From Nitrosospira sp. Nsp14 (GTDB lineage Bacteria; Pseudomonadota; Gammaproteobacteria; Burkholderiales; Nitrosomonadaceae), in assembly GCF_900113575.1 (NCBI RefSeq), contig NZ_FOPV01000008.1, forward strand, positions 1 to 64,000: a stretch of 64,000 nt of DNA, in the 5' to 3' direction. The notes beneath the pieces are model-generated. The model was not told where the DNA came from. It searched no databases and was given only the letters and a program-made list of their open reading frames with translations. This document shows positions 1 through 9,375 of the stretch, piece after piece. The translations under genes were made by a program, and so were the position numbers. The stretch's first letter is position 1. Each line of letters opens with the position of its first letter.

Positions 1-63
1 CTGACCCCAAGCGAATACGTTAAATCCAACCAGGTCAGACTGCTCGAAGCGGCTAGATTCTAG
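1..63 (+). CDS. C-terminal end of an unidentified protein (partial)
   Basis: Reading frame 1 is open from the window edge for 20 codons and stops with TAG at 61-63. The visible peptide begins LTPSEYVKSN and ends EAARF. The LTPxEY pattern is reminiscent of the last residues of IS3-type transposases, but 20 residues are too few to assign a family. It would place a gene, possibly a mobile element, immediately upstream of the PLD-like gene. Confidence 0.3.
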   Translation: MTPSEYVKSNQVRLLEAARF

Positions 64-81
64 TTTTGAATCCCATCAGAA

Positions 82-768
82 TTGGGGGAACATCATGATT
101 TTAAGTTTTCTAGGATTGATTCGCCTGTTGAACTGGAATGGCTTGGAAAAGCGGTTGCACTTGTAAGCAAGTGGAACCGTCACGAAGCCGACTTGCTACA
201 AATCCAGATAAACTCGATAAACCCGCTCTTCGCAGTGAGCGGTAATGGGCTCACCGGTATTTTTACTCGAATATATAGAGCGATCGGCGATCTTGAACTT
301 AGCGTACAGCCGGGCGGTGGTGAGGTCTTTGCGCCCGGCGAAGTTTATGATTTTTTCCGGGCTTTACGGGTGCAAATTTTATCCGCTAAACAGTCCATCC
401 TAATCGTCGATCCTTATATGGATGCGGACGCATTTGACAAATACTGTCACGAGGTTGCGCCATCCGTAGCCGTTTACCTCGTCGTGGGAACAAAACGTGA
501 TGGTGGTGCGAATCAGTATTTGAACGGTCTGAAGGGCGCGGTTGGAGATTTCAATAAATCTTACGGGGCTTCCATTGAAATACGACAAAGCGGGGACCTC
601 CATGACCGGATTTTGATTATTGATTCCGAGAAGGTTTGGGTGATCGGCCAATCCATCAAAGACGCAGCGAAAGATTCTCCTACGTACTTTGTACCATTGG
701 ATCCTGGCACTGCGTCACTTAAGCGCGAGTATTACGAGAGAATTTGGAGTGCGGCAAGGCCGGGTTAA
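82..768 (+). CDS. Phospholipase D-like domain protein, single motif
   Basis: A 228-residue soluble protein. The core begins with a hydrophobic strand, ILIVDPYMD (about residue 108), and carries one HxR(x)4D-type motif, HDRILIID, followed by a VWVIGQSIKD stretch. These match the HKD and GSxN parts of the phospholipase D superfamily. The usual lysine is arginine and GSxN is GQSI, so catalysis is uncertain. A single HKD module normally acts as a homodimer (Nuc or Bfil-type nucleases) or sits in defence proteins. The only in-frame start is TTG at 82, just after an in-frame stop, without a clear ribosome binding site, so the N-terminus may be truncated. The next gene, DUF2971, converges on it. The PLD fold is fairly sure; the function is unknown. 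Confidence 0.65.
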   Translation: MGEHHDFKFSRIDSPVELEWLGKAVALVSKWNRHEADLLQIQINSINPLFAVSGNGLTGIFTRIYRAIGDLELSVQPGGGEVFAPGEVYDFFRALRVQILSAKQSILIVDPYMDADAFDKYCHEVAPSVAVYLVVGTKRDGGANQYLNGLKGAVGDFNKSYGASIEIRQSGDLHDRILIIDSEKVWVIGQSIKDAAKDSPTYFVPLDPGTASLKREYYERIWSAARPG

Positions 769-812
769 ATCGGCGTCCCCAGGCAGGCCATAAATTACCT
801 CTGAATATATCT

Positions 813-1673
813 CTACCGATAACTTGCTTCGGAAAGTTTCGCTCTCACTCCATATCCGTTTTGATTTAGAAACTTGTCGATTATGTGCGCGGGGGTTTCG
901 TGTTTGGGGCCTAAAATTACGTCGGTAATAAAAGGCGCAAACCCACTAAAATCGTATTTTAGATACGGAACAAGAGAATTTCCTCTTGGACGATAAAAAT
1001 AATTGGAAGCTCCTCTCATTGAGAGGTTAAGCAGACGCCACTCTTCCTCTTCTTTAAACGCAGGCAGTTTCAACCTAAACAATAGGTCGTGAATATCCTT
1101 CGATCCTAATGCGAATTTAGACATCATTATTTCATCCGAACTATGTGGACCCTCGTAATTTAGCGGGGGTACATTAGCCATCGTTTTATCAAATGGCATC
1201 AAAGGGTTGTTATTTACGTAATCAAGTATTCTTTGGTAGATGGGCTTCGTTAACGACCAATGAACGGCTGAATCGTATTCAATTTTTTCAAGAGACAGAG
1301 GGGGTTTCCCACTTTGCATTGCCAATTTCAGCAACGAATCATAGGCAAATCCAATTGCCACACCAGTGGCATCTTTCGCATACCCTCGCCATTGGCTAAG
1401 CAAATCGCCTCTCTCGGATAGACAAAAACCCAAACCTTCCCATTGTCTTTCATACTGCATAAATGTGTATTTGAAGCGCCACATCACTTGCTCTTTGAAA
1501 ACCCCCTGTGCGGCAAGACGGTCTATAATCCTTGCAATGATCTTTTCACCCTCTAACGTATCGTTTGATAGAGATAAAGAGGAAAGCCATATGGACTTCG
1601 TTTTCACAATCTCATAGAAGGCTTCCGTTGAGCAATAGTGGTATAACGTGCGAGGCGGCCCTGGGGATTGCAT
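813..1673 (-). CDS. DUF2971 family protein
   Basis: A 286-residue protein with the hallmarks of DUF2971. The N-terminus has LYHYCSTEAFYEI; an IWLSSLSLSNDTLEG segment follows around residue 30; and a central GFCLSERGDLLSQWRGYA block followed by GVAIGF lies near residue 100. The middle contains a KLPAFKEEEEWRLL segment, also typical of the family. DUF2971 proteins are soluble and of unknown biochemistry, often found in accessory or defence-rich regions. There is no signal peptide or membrane segment. It converges with the PLD-like gene, ending 45 bp from it. The family call is firm; no function can be given. Confidence 0.85.
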   Translation of the reverse strand: MQSPGPPRTLYHYCSTEAFYEIVKTKSIWLSSLSLSNDTLEGEKIIARIIDRLAAQGVFKEQVMWRFKYTFMQYERQWEGLGFCLSERGDLLSQWRGYAKDATGVAIGFAYDSLLKLAMQSGKPPLSLEKIEYDSAVHWSLTKPIYQRILDYVNNNPLMPFDKTMANVPPLNYEGPHSSDEIMMSKFALGSKDIHDLLFRLKLPAFKEEEEWRLLNLSMRGASNYFYRPRGNSLVPYLKYDFSGFAPFITDVILGPKHETPAHIIDKFLNQNGYGVRAKLSEASYR

Positions 1674-2083
1674 GGGATTTTCCTATGGATGAGCTAACGG
1701 TATATTACCGCTCTTTGACTCCCCCTGGGAAATCGGCCACTTTTGATATGAGCGAAGACCGGTAATTGCTATTGGAAGCGCTCGAATTGTTGTACTCGGT
1801 CGTACGCTATGGCTTGGCTGCTGAGTACGGCCAGGGTTAGCGCTCCACGCGCGCCGAGCAACTCGGTGCCACTGGAATGCTGTAACTTATTGCACTTATT
1901 TTTGTGAAGTGGTGCGTTTCCACACCTTCATGTCCGTCACAAAACTATCGATCAATTTCTTGTCGCGGTATACATTCACTCCGATGCGGCGCTTTTTGGC
2001 GGCTTCCTCCCCTATGTGAATGAAGAGGCGGCGCAGCTCGTGCATCACAACGTAGACATGACCGGCAATAGCCCATGAGCAAT
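1674..2083. other. Intergenic stretch without a recognisable gene
   Basis: About 400 bp upstream of the DUF2971 gene. Only short frames without ribosome binding sites or recognisable protein features occur. The promoter of the DUF2971 gene should lie in its first part, but I cannot place it. Confidence 0.4.
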
Positions 2084-2117
2084 GAAAAAGGCCCGGAAAC
2101 TTATCCGGGCCTTTTTC
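2084..2117. terminator. Bidirectional rho-independent terminator
   Basis: A perfect 14-bp stem, GAAAAAGGCCCGGA, with a 6-nt AACTTA loop. It is preceded by an A-run and followed by a T-run, so it can terminate on both strands. It lies 110 bp downstream of the minus-strand membrane-protein gene ending at 2228 and probably serves it. Confidence 0.8.
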
Positions 2118-2227
2118 AAAACGAAACACTGAAAGTAAACGCTTTCAAGTGCTCCGCTTCACTCAGCCTATCTATCTCAATTCCGAAAAACATTTCGCGG
2201 CGTGTGAGCCAGTCGCCACCCATTTAT

Positions 2228-2626
2228 TTAGATGACGATCACAGCGCCGATGATGAGGCCGATTATCACTCTCGCCAGCATGTTATCCTTTAGCCAGCTG
2301 TCTGCCGTCTTCATTACAACCGCCCGCTTGTGCTCTATACGTTGCGGATCAAGCAATTTATCCCAGCTATCGGTATCGGCTTTTTCTTCAACCGGGACCC
2401 CGAATTTCGCCGCCAGCCGTCGGGATAGGCGGTCTGCCGCCAAGACGGACGCAAATAACGCCGCAATGATAAGAAGGAAGTAGGGAAACGCTATAAAGAA
2501 TTTGATCGACTTGTCGGAGTATTGCTCCATCAGCGGAAAGCCGAAACTGTTAAGGGAAAACGCGAACACCCCCAGCAACGGGAGGAAGAAGCAGACAACC
2601 AGACTATGAAAAAAGACTTGCTTCAT
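2228..2626 (-). CDS. Small membrane protein of unknown function
   Basis: A 132-residue protein. The ATG at 2626 is preceded by a near-perfect ribosome binding site, AAAGGAGG, 5-6 nt upstream, which decides the start over an upstream in-frame ATG at 2656. There are two hydrophobic segments in the N-terminal half (residues about 4-24 and 38-58), then a charged cytoplasmic-looking region with RRLAAKFGVP and a lysine/arginine-rich part. A C-terminal hydrophobic segment, VIIGLIIGAVIVI, runs to the last residue. I do not recognise the family. A strong terminator lies 110 bp downstream, so it is probably monocistronic. Confidence 0.7.
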   Translation of the reverse strand: MKQVFFHSLVVCFFLPLLGVFAFSLNSFGFPLMEQYSDKSIKFFIAFPYFLLIIAALFASVLAADRLSRRLAAKFGVPVEEKADTDSWDKLLDPQRIEHKRAVVMKTADSWLKDNMLARVIIGLIIGAVIVI

Positions 2627-3459
2627 AGCACTACCTCCTTTATATCTAGAATGCATACGGCCGTGGTTGCTTCAAACTTGCCATGGCCACCCCTACCCCG
2701 AAAGTTAATTTCACCCTTTTTTTGTGTAGTACCATGAATACGTTATATTTTTTTCAACTTAACGCTATTGCTGTCAGCTCTTGCACTTTTCTTGATCTCA
2801 TGGTAGGAAGACTGCCATAGCCGGTGTGAAGAAGTTGTTGCAACAATGTGATGATTGTGTGAAAAATGTGAGCAAGATGTCATATCCTTGTGAGGTATTT
2901 GTGAAAACCCACAGGCTGAAAATTTGGCTGACAGCGCGGAAAGGTCAGGCCCATCGGCTGCACATCACGTGGGCCGAGCAATCCGAAGGAATGGTGGAAT
3001 TCAGGGACCCCAGGACTGTAGGTCGGTCACGGACGTGCCGGGGCCCGCTACGCGAATAAGTTGCCCGGACTCATCCGCTATGCGGGATTTGCTTTGAGGG
3101 AAGAAAGCTGGCAAAAGTGGAACTAGAGGTCTCCCCTTAGCGTCTCCCCCTATGCGATTGCTGGGAGCGCCAGCCCACAACGTCATGCATGTGGCGGTGA
3201 CGGGATGCACACCTGCTGCTAACTTAATGCTAACTCGATATTAAGCCCGTGATATACGTGCTGCCCCCGCGCCCGGTCCGGGCTATCGGACAATAGGCGT
3301 TGAAAGGAAAAAAGGGATAAGGGATAAAAGGAAAGGATCAGGGGATTGGAGATTAGGCAACATACTACCCACGCCGGCGCCAGAGCGGATTCACAAGCTG
3401 AAGACGCCGGCAGGTAGGAGATGATGCAAAGTCTGAGAGAAGACGCGATGCGCCGCTCG
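2627..3459. other. Intergenic stretch, no supported gene
   Basis: About 830 bp. Short frames exist on both strands but lack ribosome binding sites and protein-like composition. Small features include a 12-bp palindrome, TTGTTGCAACAA, at about 2834-2845 and a purine-rich AAGGGATAAGGGATAAAAGG run near 3309. The promoter of the membrane-protein gene ending at 2228 must lie in the first part. Confidence 0.4.
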
Positions 3460-3804
3460 TCAATAGCCCGTCCCAGAGCCGCCTGTTCCGGCCCCCGGGG
3501 TTTTTTCGGTACCATAGTCGTAGACACCTTCCTTGCGGTGCTCTCTATACTCTTCTTCGCTTAATGATTCTTGCTGGTTTCTGTCGAAACGGTTCTTCCT
3601 TTCGGCTTCTTCCCCTCTGGTCGTGCCTTTCTCGAACGGCTTCCCTGGTATTACCGGTGGCTGCATGGAATCGGAGGGCCTTTGCATGCCAGGACCCTGG
3701 CCGGGCGTGTTGATTTGTGCGTGAACCCAACCCGTCATAGTTAAAAGGACCGCCCCAAGCAGTGGTCGCACTGTTTTATTATTCATGATGGATAGGTAGT
3801 TCAT
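3460..3804 (-). CDS. Small exported hydrophilic protein
   Basis: A 114-residue protein. The ATG at 3804 follows an AAAGGAG ribosome binding site 6 nt upstream, which favours it over a farther upstream in-frame ATG. The N-terminus is a Sec signal peptide: a lysine/arginine start, a hydrophobic core LLGAVLLTMTGW, and a probable cleavage after VHA-Q. The mature part is low-complexity, rich in Pro, Gly, Glu and Arg, with an RNQQESLSEEEYREHRK acidic/basic segment and a glycine/threonine-rich tail. It is probably a small periplasmic or surface protein. I do not recognise a family. Confidence 0.65.
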   Translation of the reverse strand: MNYLSIMNNKTVRPLLGAVLLTMTGWVHAQINTPGQGPGMQRPSDSMQPPVIPGKPFEKGTTRGEEAERKNRFDRNQQESLSEEEYREHRKEGVYDYGTEKTPGAGTGGSGTGY

Positions 3805-4041
3805 GGATAACTCCTTTTGTCGATCAGCGGATTGCTGTCTCAATATCCTATCCCGCGATTAAAAACTAGACTGTACGACAACGCACAAAAAGTATCTCAA
3901 GGTGCCTGGACGGCCAGGTGCTCCTGTTTGGCGCGAGGGACACCACACCCGCAGGTATATGCGCACCACCTGGCACCACGCCGAATCAACCTTAACTTTC
4001 GTTTTGATCCGGTTTGGACAGCAGCCTTTTTATGCCAACTG

Positions 4042-4656
4042 TCAACCGCCAAATGTCCGGTCCTGCCGGCGGAACCAGGATAAGGCATGCTCGAAATGCT
4101 GAGGCTCGAAGTCCGGCCAATACTCATCCCGGACATAAAAGTCAGCGTAAACGGACTGCACTGGAAGAAATCCGCTTAACCGGCGCCCTCCTCCCCAACG
4201 CACGATCAGGTCCAGACGCGACACGTCGTTTGATCGGAGACTGCCGCTCTTGAGACCGCCCAGGTCCCATTCCCAGCCATAGTTGACGAGCAGGTTCACC
4301 TTCATCCCGCTGCCCTGGCGCGTTCTGAATTTTTCAAGCACCTTGGGAAATTGCGCCGAACATTCGTCGCCAACCACAAGCAGAGCCGCCCCCCGGCGTG
4401 CGATCTCAAAAGCAAATTCCACGGACGCATCGGTAAACGCCAACTTCTGGCGGCCGGGCCGCTTGGTGTTATCCTGGGTGAAACAATAAATGGAGGCTTC
4501 CGCGATACCCCGCTCTTTGCATATTTCGTATAAGGATAATCCTGGGCCGATCCCATGGATATATCCATCCTCTTTCGGCAAACCCCGATTTAATGCCCAT
4601 CGGCGGTTACCGTCCGGAATGAAGCCGATATGCTGCGGATTCCTGTTCTTTGCCAT
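4042..4656 (-). CDS. Divergent cis-prenyltransferase (undecaprenyl diphosphate synthase family)
   Basis: A 204-residue protein. It starts with the family signature HIGFIPDGNRRWA, which holds the Mg-binding aspartate. It ends with the conserved RLSGFLPVQS, a YADFYV.DEYWPDF block and a C-terminal RRQDRTFGG. Such enzymes condense isopentenyl diphosphate onto allylic diphosphates to make cis-polyprenyl lipid carriers. It is shorter than UppS (about 250 residues) and several usually invariant positions differ: FTQDNTKRP stands where STENWxRP is usual, and GGGRRLS where GExRLS is usual. It is therefore unlikely to be the housekeeping UppS. It lies 53 bp downstream of ppsA on the same strand and may be co-transcribed. 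Family sure; substrate and chain length unknown. Confidence 0.8.
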   Translation of the reverse strand: MAKNRNPQHIGFIPDGNRRWALNRGLPKEDGYIHGIGPGLSLYEICKERGIAEASIYCFTQDNTKRPGRQKLAFTDASVEFAFEIARRGAALLVVGDECSAQFPKVLEKFRTRQGSGMKVNLLVNYGWEWDLGGLKSGSLRSNDVSRLDLIVRWGGGRRLSGFLPVQSVYADFYVRDEYWPDFEPQHFEHALSWFRRQDRTFGG

Positions 4657-4709
4657 TTAGTAGTCCTTATATGAAGCAATCGAGTTTTACGCGGCGCCCG
4701 CTCAAGCGT

Positions 4710-7097
4710 TTACTTTTTTTTCGCTCCCTCAACCAGGTAAAGCCAGGTATCCACTACAGTATCCGGATTCAGGGAGAGGCTCTCGATGCCCTCTTCCATA
4801 AGCCACCGCGCCAGATCAGGATGGTCGGATGGTCCCTGTCCACAAATGCCAATGTATTTTCCCGCCCTGCGGCATGCCTGAATGGCCAGCCGCAAGAGCG
4901 CCTTTACCGCTGGATCGCGCTCATCGAAGGATTCCGCGACAAGGCTGGAATCCCGATCCAAGCCGAGCGTGAGTTGGGTCAGATCATTGGACCCGATGGA
5001 AAAACCGTCGAAGTACTCCAGGAATTGATCCGCAAGCAAAGCATTGGACGGAATTTCACACATCATGATCAGCCTCAGGCCGTTCTCGCCCCGCTTCAGG
5101 CCGTTCTCCTCCAACAGGCTTACGACACCCCGGGCTTCGGTCACGGTGCGAACAAACGGAATCATGATCTCCAGATTGCTAAGCCCCATATCGGCGCGCG
5201 CCTTTTTCATCGCCCGGCATTCAAGCTTAAAACAGTCGCGAAACGCCTTTGCCACATAGCGCGACGCGCCCCGAAATCCCAGCATCGGATTTTCTTCCCT
5301 GGGCTCATATTGCTGTCCGCCAATGAGGCTTGAGTATTCGTTGGATTTAAAGTCGGACAGTCGGACGATAACCGGCTTGGGGAAGAATGCGGCACCGAGC
5401 GTGGCAATACCCTCGGCAAGTTTCTCCACGTAAAAGCTGACAGGATCCGGATAACCGGCGCTTTGATTATCCACTTGCTGCTTCAGGTCAGCAGGTAGAT
5501 CGGGATACTGCAGTACCGCGTTGGGGTGTATGCCGATCATGCGCGCAATAATGAACTCCAGTCGCGCCAGGCCAACGCCATCGTTGGGTATGCGCTGGAA
5601 ACCGAACGCCAGATCCGGGTTTCCCACATTCATGGTGATTTTGACCGGCGGCTTCGGCATTTGCTCAAGCACCAGATCGACCACGTCCACTTCCAGCACC
5701 CCCTGGTAAATATTGCCGGTATCCCCTTCGGTACAGGAGACGGTCACCATCTCGTCTTCGGTCAGCATGCCAGTCGCGTTTCCGCAGCCCACTACTGCCG
5801 GAATGCCCAGCTCGCGCGCGACAATTGCGGCGTGGCAGGTCCGGCCGCCGCGATTGGTGACAATGGCCGAGGCACGTTTCATGACTGGCTCCCAATCGGG
5901 ATCCGTCATGTCTGTCACCAGTACGTCTCCATCACGCACGCGCGACATTTCGCTGGCATCCAGTACCAGGCGCACCGGACCGCTACCAATTTTTTGGCCG
6001 ATGGCGCGCCCCGATACCAGGATCTCTGATTTGCTTTTCAAGCGATAACGCCGCAGCGTGTTCGCACTCGCAGTGGATTGCACTGTCTCGGGTCGCGCTT
6101 GCAGGATGTAGAGTCTGCCATCCTGGCCGTCCTTGCCCCATTCGATATCCATGGGTCGGCCATAGTGCCGCTCGATTATAACCGCCTGGCGGGCAAGCTC
6201 CTCCACATCCTGGTCCGTAATCGAGAAGCGTCGGCGCGCTGCCTCATCCACATCCAGTGTCTCGACCGTGCGGCCGGGGCCCCCGCTGGTGGCATATTGC
6301 ATCTTGATGAGCTTGGAGCCCAGGCCGCGCCGAAGAATGGCAGGCCTTCCCTGCTCCAGCGCAGGCTTGTAAACATAGAACTCATCGGGGTTGACAGCAC
6401 CTTTCACCACGGTTTCACCAAGACCGTACGAGGAAGTAATAAAGACCACCTTATCAAATCCGGTCTCTGTATCCAGCGTGAAGATTACGCCTGAAGCGCC
6501 CATATCGCTGCGAACCATGCGCTGCACCCCAGCGGATAAAGCAACCTCGGAATGTATAAAGCCTTTGTCGACACGGTATGAAATAGCACGGTCATTGTAG
6601 AGCGAGGCGAACACCGCCTGGATCGCCTTGAGCAAATTGTCCAGCCCGTGAATGTTAAGATATGTTTCCTGCTGTCCGGCAAACGAGGCATTGGCTAAAT
6701 CTTCCGCGGTTGCGGACGAACGCACCGCTACCGAAATATCTCCGGACCCCGCTTCCCGCAGCATTTTCTCGTAGGCGCCAGCAATTTCTTGCTTCAAGCG
6801 CGGCGGCAGTGGCGTCTCCACGATCCAGGCCCGGATCTCGGTCCCCGCAGCAGCCAGTGCTGTGACATCGTGCGTGTCCAACCGGTCGAGCATCTGGTTG
6901 ATGCGCTGTGCCAGGCCGCCCTGAGCGAGAAACTCACGGTATGCATCGGCAGTCGTTGCAAAGCCGTTGGGAATGCACACACCTGCCTTTGTCAACTGGC
7001 TGATCATCTCTCCCAGCGATGCGTTCTTTCCCCCGACGCGACTCACGTCTGTCATGCGCAGGTCGTCAAACCATACCACGTATTGCGAATCACTCAT
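4710..7097 (-). CDS. ppsA: Phosphoenolpyruvate synthase
   Basis: A 795-residue protein, close to the 792 of E. coli PpsA. It converts pyruvate, ATP and water to phosphoenolpyruvate, AMP and phosphate for gluconeogenesis. The ATG at 7097 follows CAGGAG and opens [10 protein letters not shown]; an upstream in-frame start at 7136 has no site. The N-terminal ATP-grasp half shows [10 protein letters not shown] and [20 protein letters not shown]. The swivelling domain carries the phosphorylated histidine in [17 protein letters not shown]. The C-terminal TIM barrel has [17 protein letters not shown] and [12 protein letters not shown] divergent ppsR regulator, common in proteobacteria, is absent here: more than 1 kb upstream is non-coding. 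The cis-prenyltransferase gene follows downstream. Confidence 0.96.
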   Translation of the reverse strand: MSDSQYVVWFDDLRMTDVSRVGGKNASLGEMISQLTKAGVCIPNGFATTADAYREFLAQGGLAQRINQMLDRLDTHDVTALAAAGTEIRAWIVETPLPPRLKQEIAGAYEKMLREAGSGDISVAVRSSATAEDLANASFAGQQETYLNIHGLDNLLKAIQAVFASLYNDRAISYRVDKGFIHSEVALSAGVQRMVRSDMGASGVIFTLDTETGFDKVVFITSSYGLGETVVKGAVNPDEFYVYKPALEQGRPAILRRGLGSKLIKMQYATSGGPGRTVETLDVDEAARRRFSITDQDVEELARQAVIIERHYGRPMDIEWGKDGQDGRLYILQARPETVQSTASANTLRRYRLKSKSEILVSGRAIGQKIGSGPVRLVLDASEMSRVRDGDVLVTDMTDPDWEPVMKRASAIVTNRGGRTCHAAIVARELGIPAVVGCGNATGMLTEDEMVTVSCTEGDTGNIYQGVLEVDVVDLVLEQMPKPPVKITMNVGNPDLAFGFQRIPNDGVGLARLEFIIARMIGIHPNAVLQYPDLPADLKQQVDNQSAGYPDPVSFYVEKLAEGIATLGAAFFPKPVIVRLSDFKSNEYSSLIGGQQYEPREENPMLGFRGASRYVAKAFRDCFKLECRAMKKARADMGLSNLEIMIPFVRTVTEARGVVSLLEENGLKRGENGLRLIMMCEIPSNALLADQFLEYFDGFSIGSNDLTQLTLGLDRDSSLVAESFDERDPAVKALLRLAIQACRRAGKYIGICGQGPSDHPDLARWLMEEGIESLSLNPDTVVDTWLYLVEGAKKK

Positions 7098-8262
7098 CTT
7101 CTGCTCCTGTTCGAGGGTACGGTCGTGCTGCGCCACTCCACGTTTTTATTATAGAAACTTTTAAATAAAATCGTTGCTGGACGCTTTGTTCGGAAACATG
7201 CCGTAAACCCCCAAGTCCGGGTGTGGCGGCTAGAGCTGCCTCGTCTTTTTCGCTAAACCTAAGCACACGGTGTAGCGTAAATACCGAATCTTTTTGCCCT
7301 ATTTGGAAAGAGCGGAAAGAGAAGCAATAGAATGGCCTTCCTGTCTGCCACTCTAGCTGGCAATCAGCAGGCCAATGCTCAAGGGCTTACGCGGAGGATG
7401 GCTGAAAGCCGGACCGGGCAGAGCGCTGAGGCGTGTGCATGCTGGGGCATATGCCCATCGGCCCGTATATCCTCTGATCCTCTTGAGAAACCCTGCGCCA
7501 ACGCTGCGCCTACCCGGACAGGCTCCGCTACGCTTCGGCGCCATTCACGGGTTGTACCATCACCGGTTGTACCATTATCGGTGAGCTAAGCCAAATATCA
7601 GTTGACGTAACACGACCGCGCAGCCTTCTTTCTGTCCGATTGAGCCGGCATTGCCGTCGAAATGCTGGGCCACAGCCTCCTCAGGCAGTTCGAAGATGTG
7701 CCTTTTGACGAAATCACGCTGCCCTATCTGGATACAGCCGGAAGGCCGCGGCCTTGATGGAGCAGATCAATGCCTCGGCCCAGAAGGGATGCCCTACGAC
7801 CGCTTCTGTTCAGTAACATTATGAGTCCGGAAGTTCGACGCGTTGTTGACTCTACGATTGCGCTGCATCTGGACTGCTTCGGCATATTTTTTGCCCCGAT
7901 AGAAGGGGAGCTTGGGCCTCCCCTCTTCTCCCTCCGTTGGACTTTCTCACCGTTTAGATGCACTATGGACCACTATCAAAGCATCGAGGCAATGCGGTAT
8001 GCGCTGGAATATGGTGACGGAATGTCCCGCGAAGTATTAGCCAGCACGGGTAGCGCGCGCTGCGGGCATAAGGCAAAGGAATAAGGGCGATCCCTTAAGG
8101 AGCTCTCAGGCTATGCGCGATAGCGTTCTTCCGAAATCCGCCAGCTCTTTTCCGGCTGGTCAACAGCGAAGGGCAAGCCATGAGCGTGGATTTCCATGTA
8201 TTCCTGTAATCTCTGGATCAAAGGCAAAGGTGCTCCCATATGGCAGCACATTGCACGAATCG
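7098..8262. other. Long non-coding or decayed region upstream of ppsA
   Basis: Nearly 1.2 kb without a convincing gene. Short frames around 7332-7589 and 7770-8084 have neither ribosome binding sites nor recognisable motifs. The element GGTTGTACCAT occurs twice in tandem near 7551-7576. The composition suggests decayed genes, but I cannot name them. The ppsA promoter should lie near 7100-7250. Confidence 0.4.
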
Positions 8263-8877
8263 CTAACCTGCCCATCCCAAAGCCTCCCGGCGATATTTTG
8301 CCAGCAATAGCTTTACATCGGAATCTTCGGAGATTTCTTTTGCTGAATCGCTGAGAGCCCGGTCATCCGGGTACAGGTCAGCAAATGCCATGATCGACAT
8401 GGCCGCGAGCTCCCATTCTTTTCTGGCAAATTCATTGTCGCTGCCATCTCTGAATTCAGGGCTTGTATAGACCGATCTCGGCCGATCCACCCGAAGACTC
8501 ATTTGATAGAGAACGTATCCCACTACAAACATGAAAATGCCGGCGGCAAACATTTCTTTCGTGAAATAGACGATACTGAGGAAAAACGACGTTAGGTAAA
8601 GAATGACGCTGTTTCTCTGCTTTTTCCACGAAGTGGTGGGATAGGCAAGCGCCATCCAGTATTTGGCGATATACGCGGTCAGATCATCCGCGTTGTCCCA
8701 TTTTTCCGCCAGCAACTTCGCTATCCGTGGCTGGGGTATGTCGGTTCTGCCGATCAATGCATGGGGAGCCACAACGATGGCGTACAGGGCAGGCAGTACC
8801 GCACCCCAATATACGCCGTCCACGTGCTTCGATGTAAATGCGAAATAGAGCGCGATGACATTGAGGATGAATACCAT
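8263..8877 (-). CDS. Hypothetical membrane protein
   Basis: A 204-residue protein. Two hydrophobic segments lie at the N-terminus (about residues 2-14 and 24-36) and a strong pair in the middle (about 88-102 and 108-124). The C-terminal 70 residues are soluble and acidic, with a helical segment, EFARKEWELAAMSIMAFAD, ending in an EDSDVKLLLAKYRREALGW tail. The start is ATG; no strong ribosome binding site is seen. The protein has plausible amino-acid composition along its whole length and no internal competitor. I do not recognise a family. Confidence 0.6.
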   Translation of the reverse strand: MVFILNVIALYFAFTSKHVDGVYWGAVLPALYAIVVAPHALIGRTDIPQPRIAKLLAEKWDNADDLTAYIAKYWMALAYPTTSWKKQRNSVILYLTSFFLSIVYFTKEMFAAGIFMFVVGYVLYQMSLRVDRPRSVYTSPEFRDGSDNEFARKEWELAAMSIMAFADLYPDDRALSDSAKEISEDSDVKLLLAKYRREALGWAG

Positions 8878-9375
8878 CCTGCCTCACTTTCGAATCAGCA
8901 AGGGCCTGAGCCCTTCGTTATGCCGAAAAGCATCTTGGCGCCAGCTGAAGAGGCTGAAGCCGCTACTCCAAGACGCCTTCTCATTTCATTCCCGGATGGG
9001 CGACGTTCTCGTTCCATCATTCTGCTGCACCACCCTTTCGGGCGCAGCGCTGATCCATTAGCTCGCCCCGGAGCTGGAAGGCCAGGGCAGTCGCGGATTT
9101 CTGGCTTGTCGTCACTGTACTGGGCGATGTATTGCTCCATGCAGGTGCTCGGTTTGCTGCTGCAGGGGTCATCAAGTCTACCACATTGACCACCCCCAAC
9201 GTCCAAGCAGTGGGGGCTCCACATGCACGAGCGTAAGCGGTTGCCTGAGCAGTGGATTGTCGAGATGACATATTGCCCGACCGAAAGATAATTCGTAACC
9301 CGCCAATACACATTGACACATTGAGTATGCGCAATTCATCTCGGAGAGGGTTTATCCTCAGATCGTGTCCTCCGT
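8878..9375. other. Intergenic stretch with overlapping short frames, no supported gene
   Basis: About 500 bp between the hypothetical membrane-protein gene and ackA. Two overlapping minus-strand frames (8895-9311 and 9017-9334) have cysteine/arginine-rich or low-complexity translations typical of non-coding sequence and no ribosome binding sites. It may be the remnant of a lost gene. Confidence 0.4.

Noticed and set aside
2826-3059. A 77-residue plus-strand frame beginning MKKLLQQCDD
   Set aside because: It lacks a ribosome binding site, and its second half has the Arg/Gly-rich composition of non-coding GC-rich DNA.
4650-5333. A 227-residue plus-strand frame
   Set aside because: It is antisense to the C-terminal part of ppsA, whose family motifs are unambiguous.
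8895-9334. Two overlapping minus-strand frames of 138 and 105 residues
   Set aside because: They have no ribosome binding sites, their composition is atypical and no motifs are recognisable.
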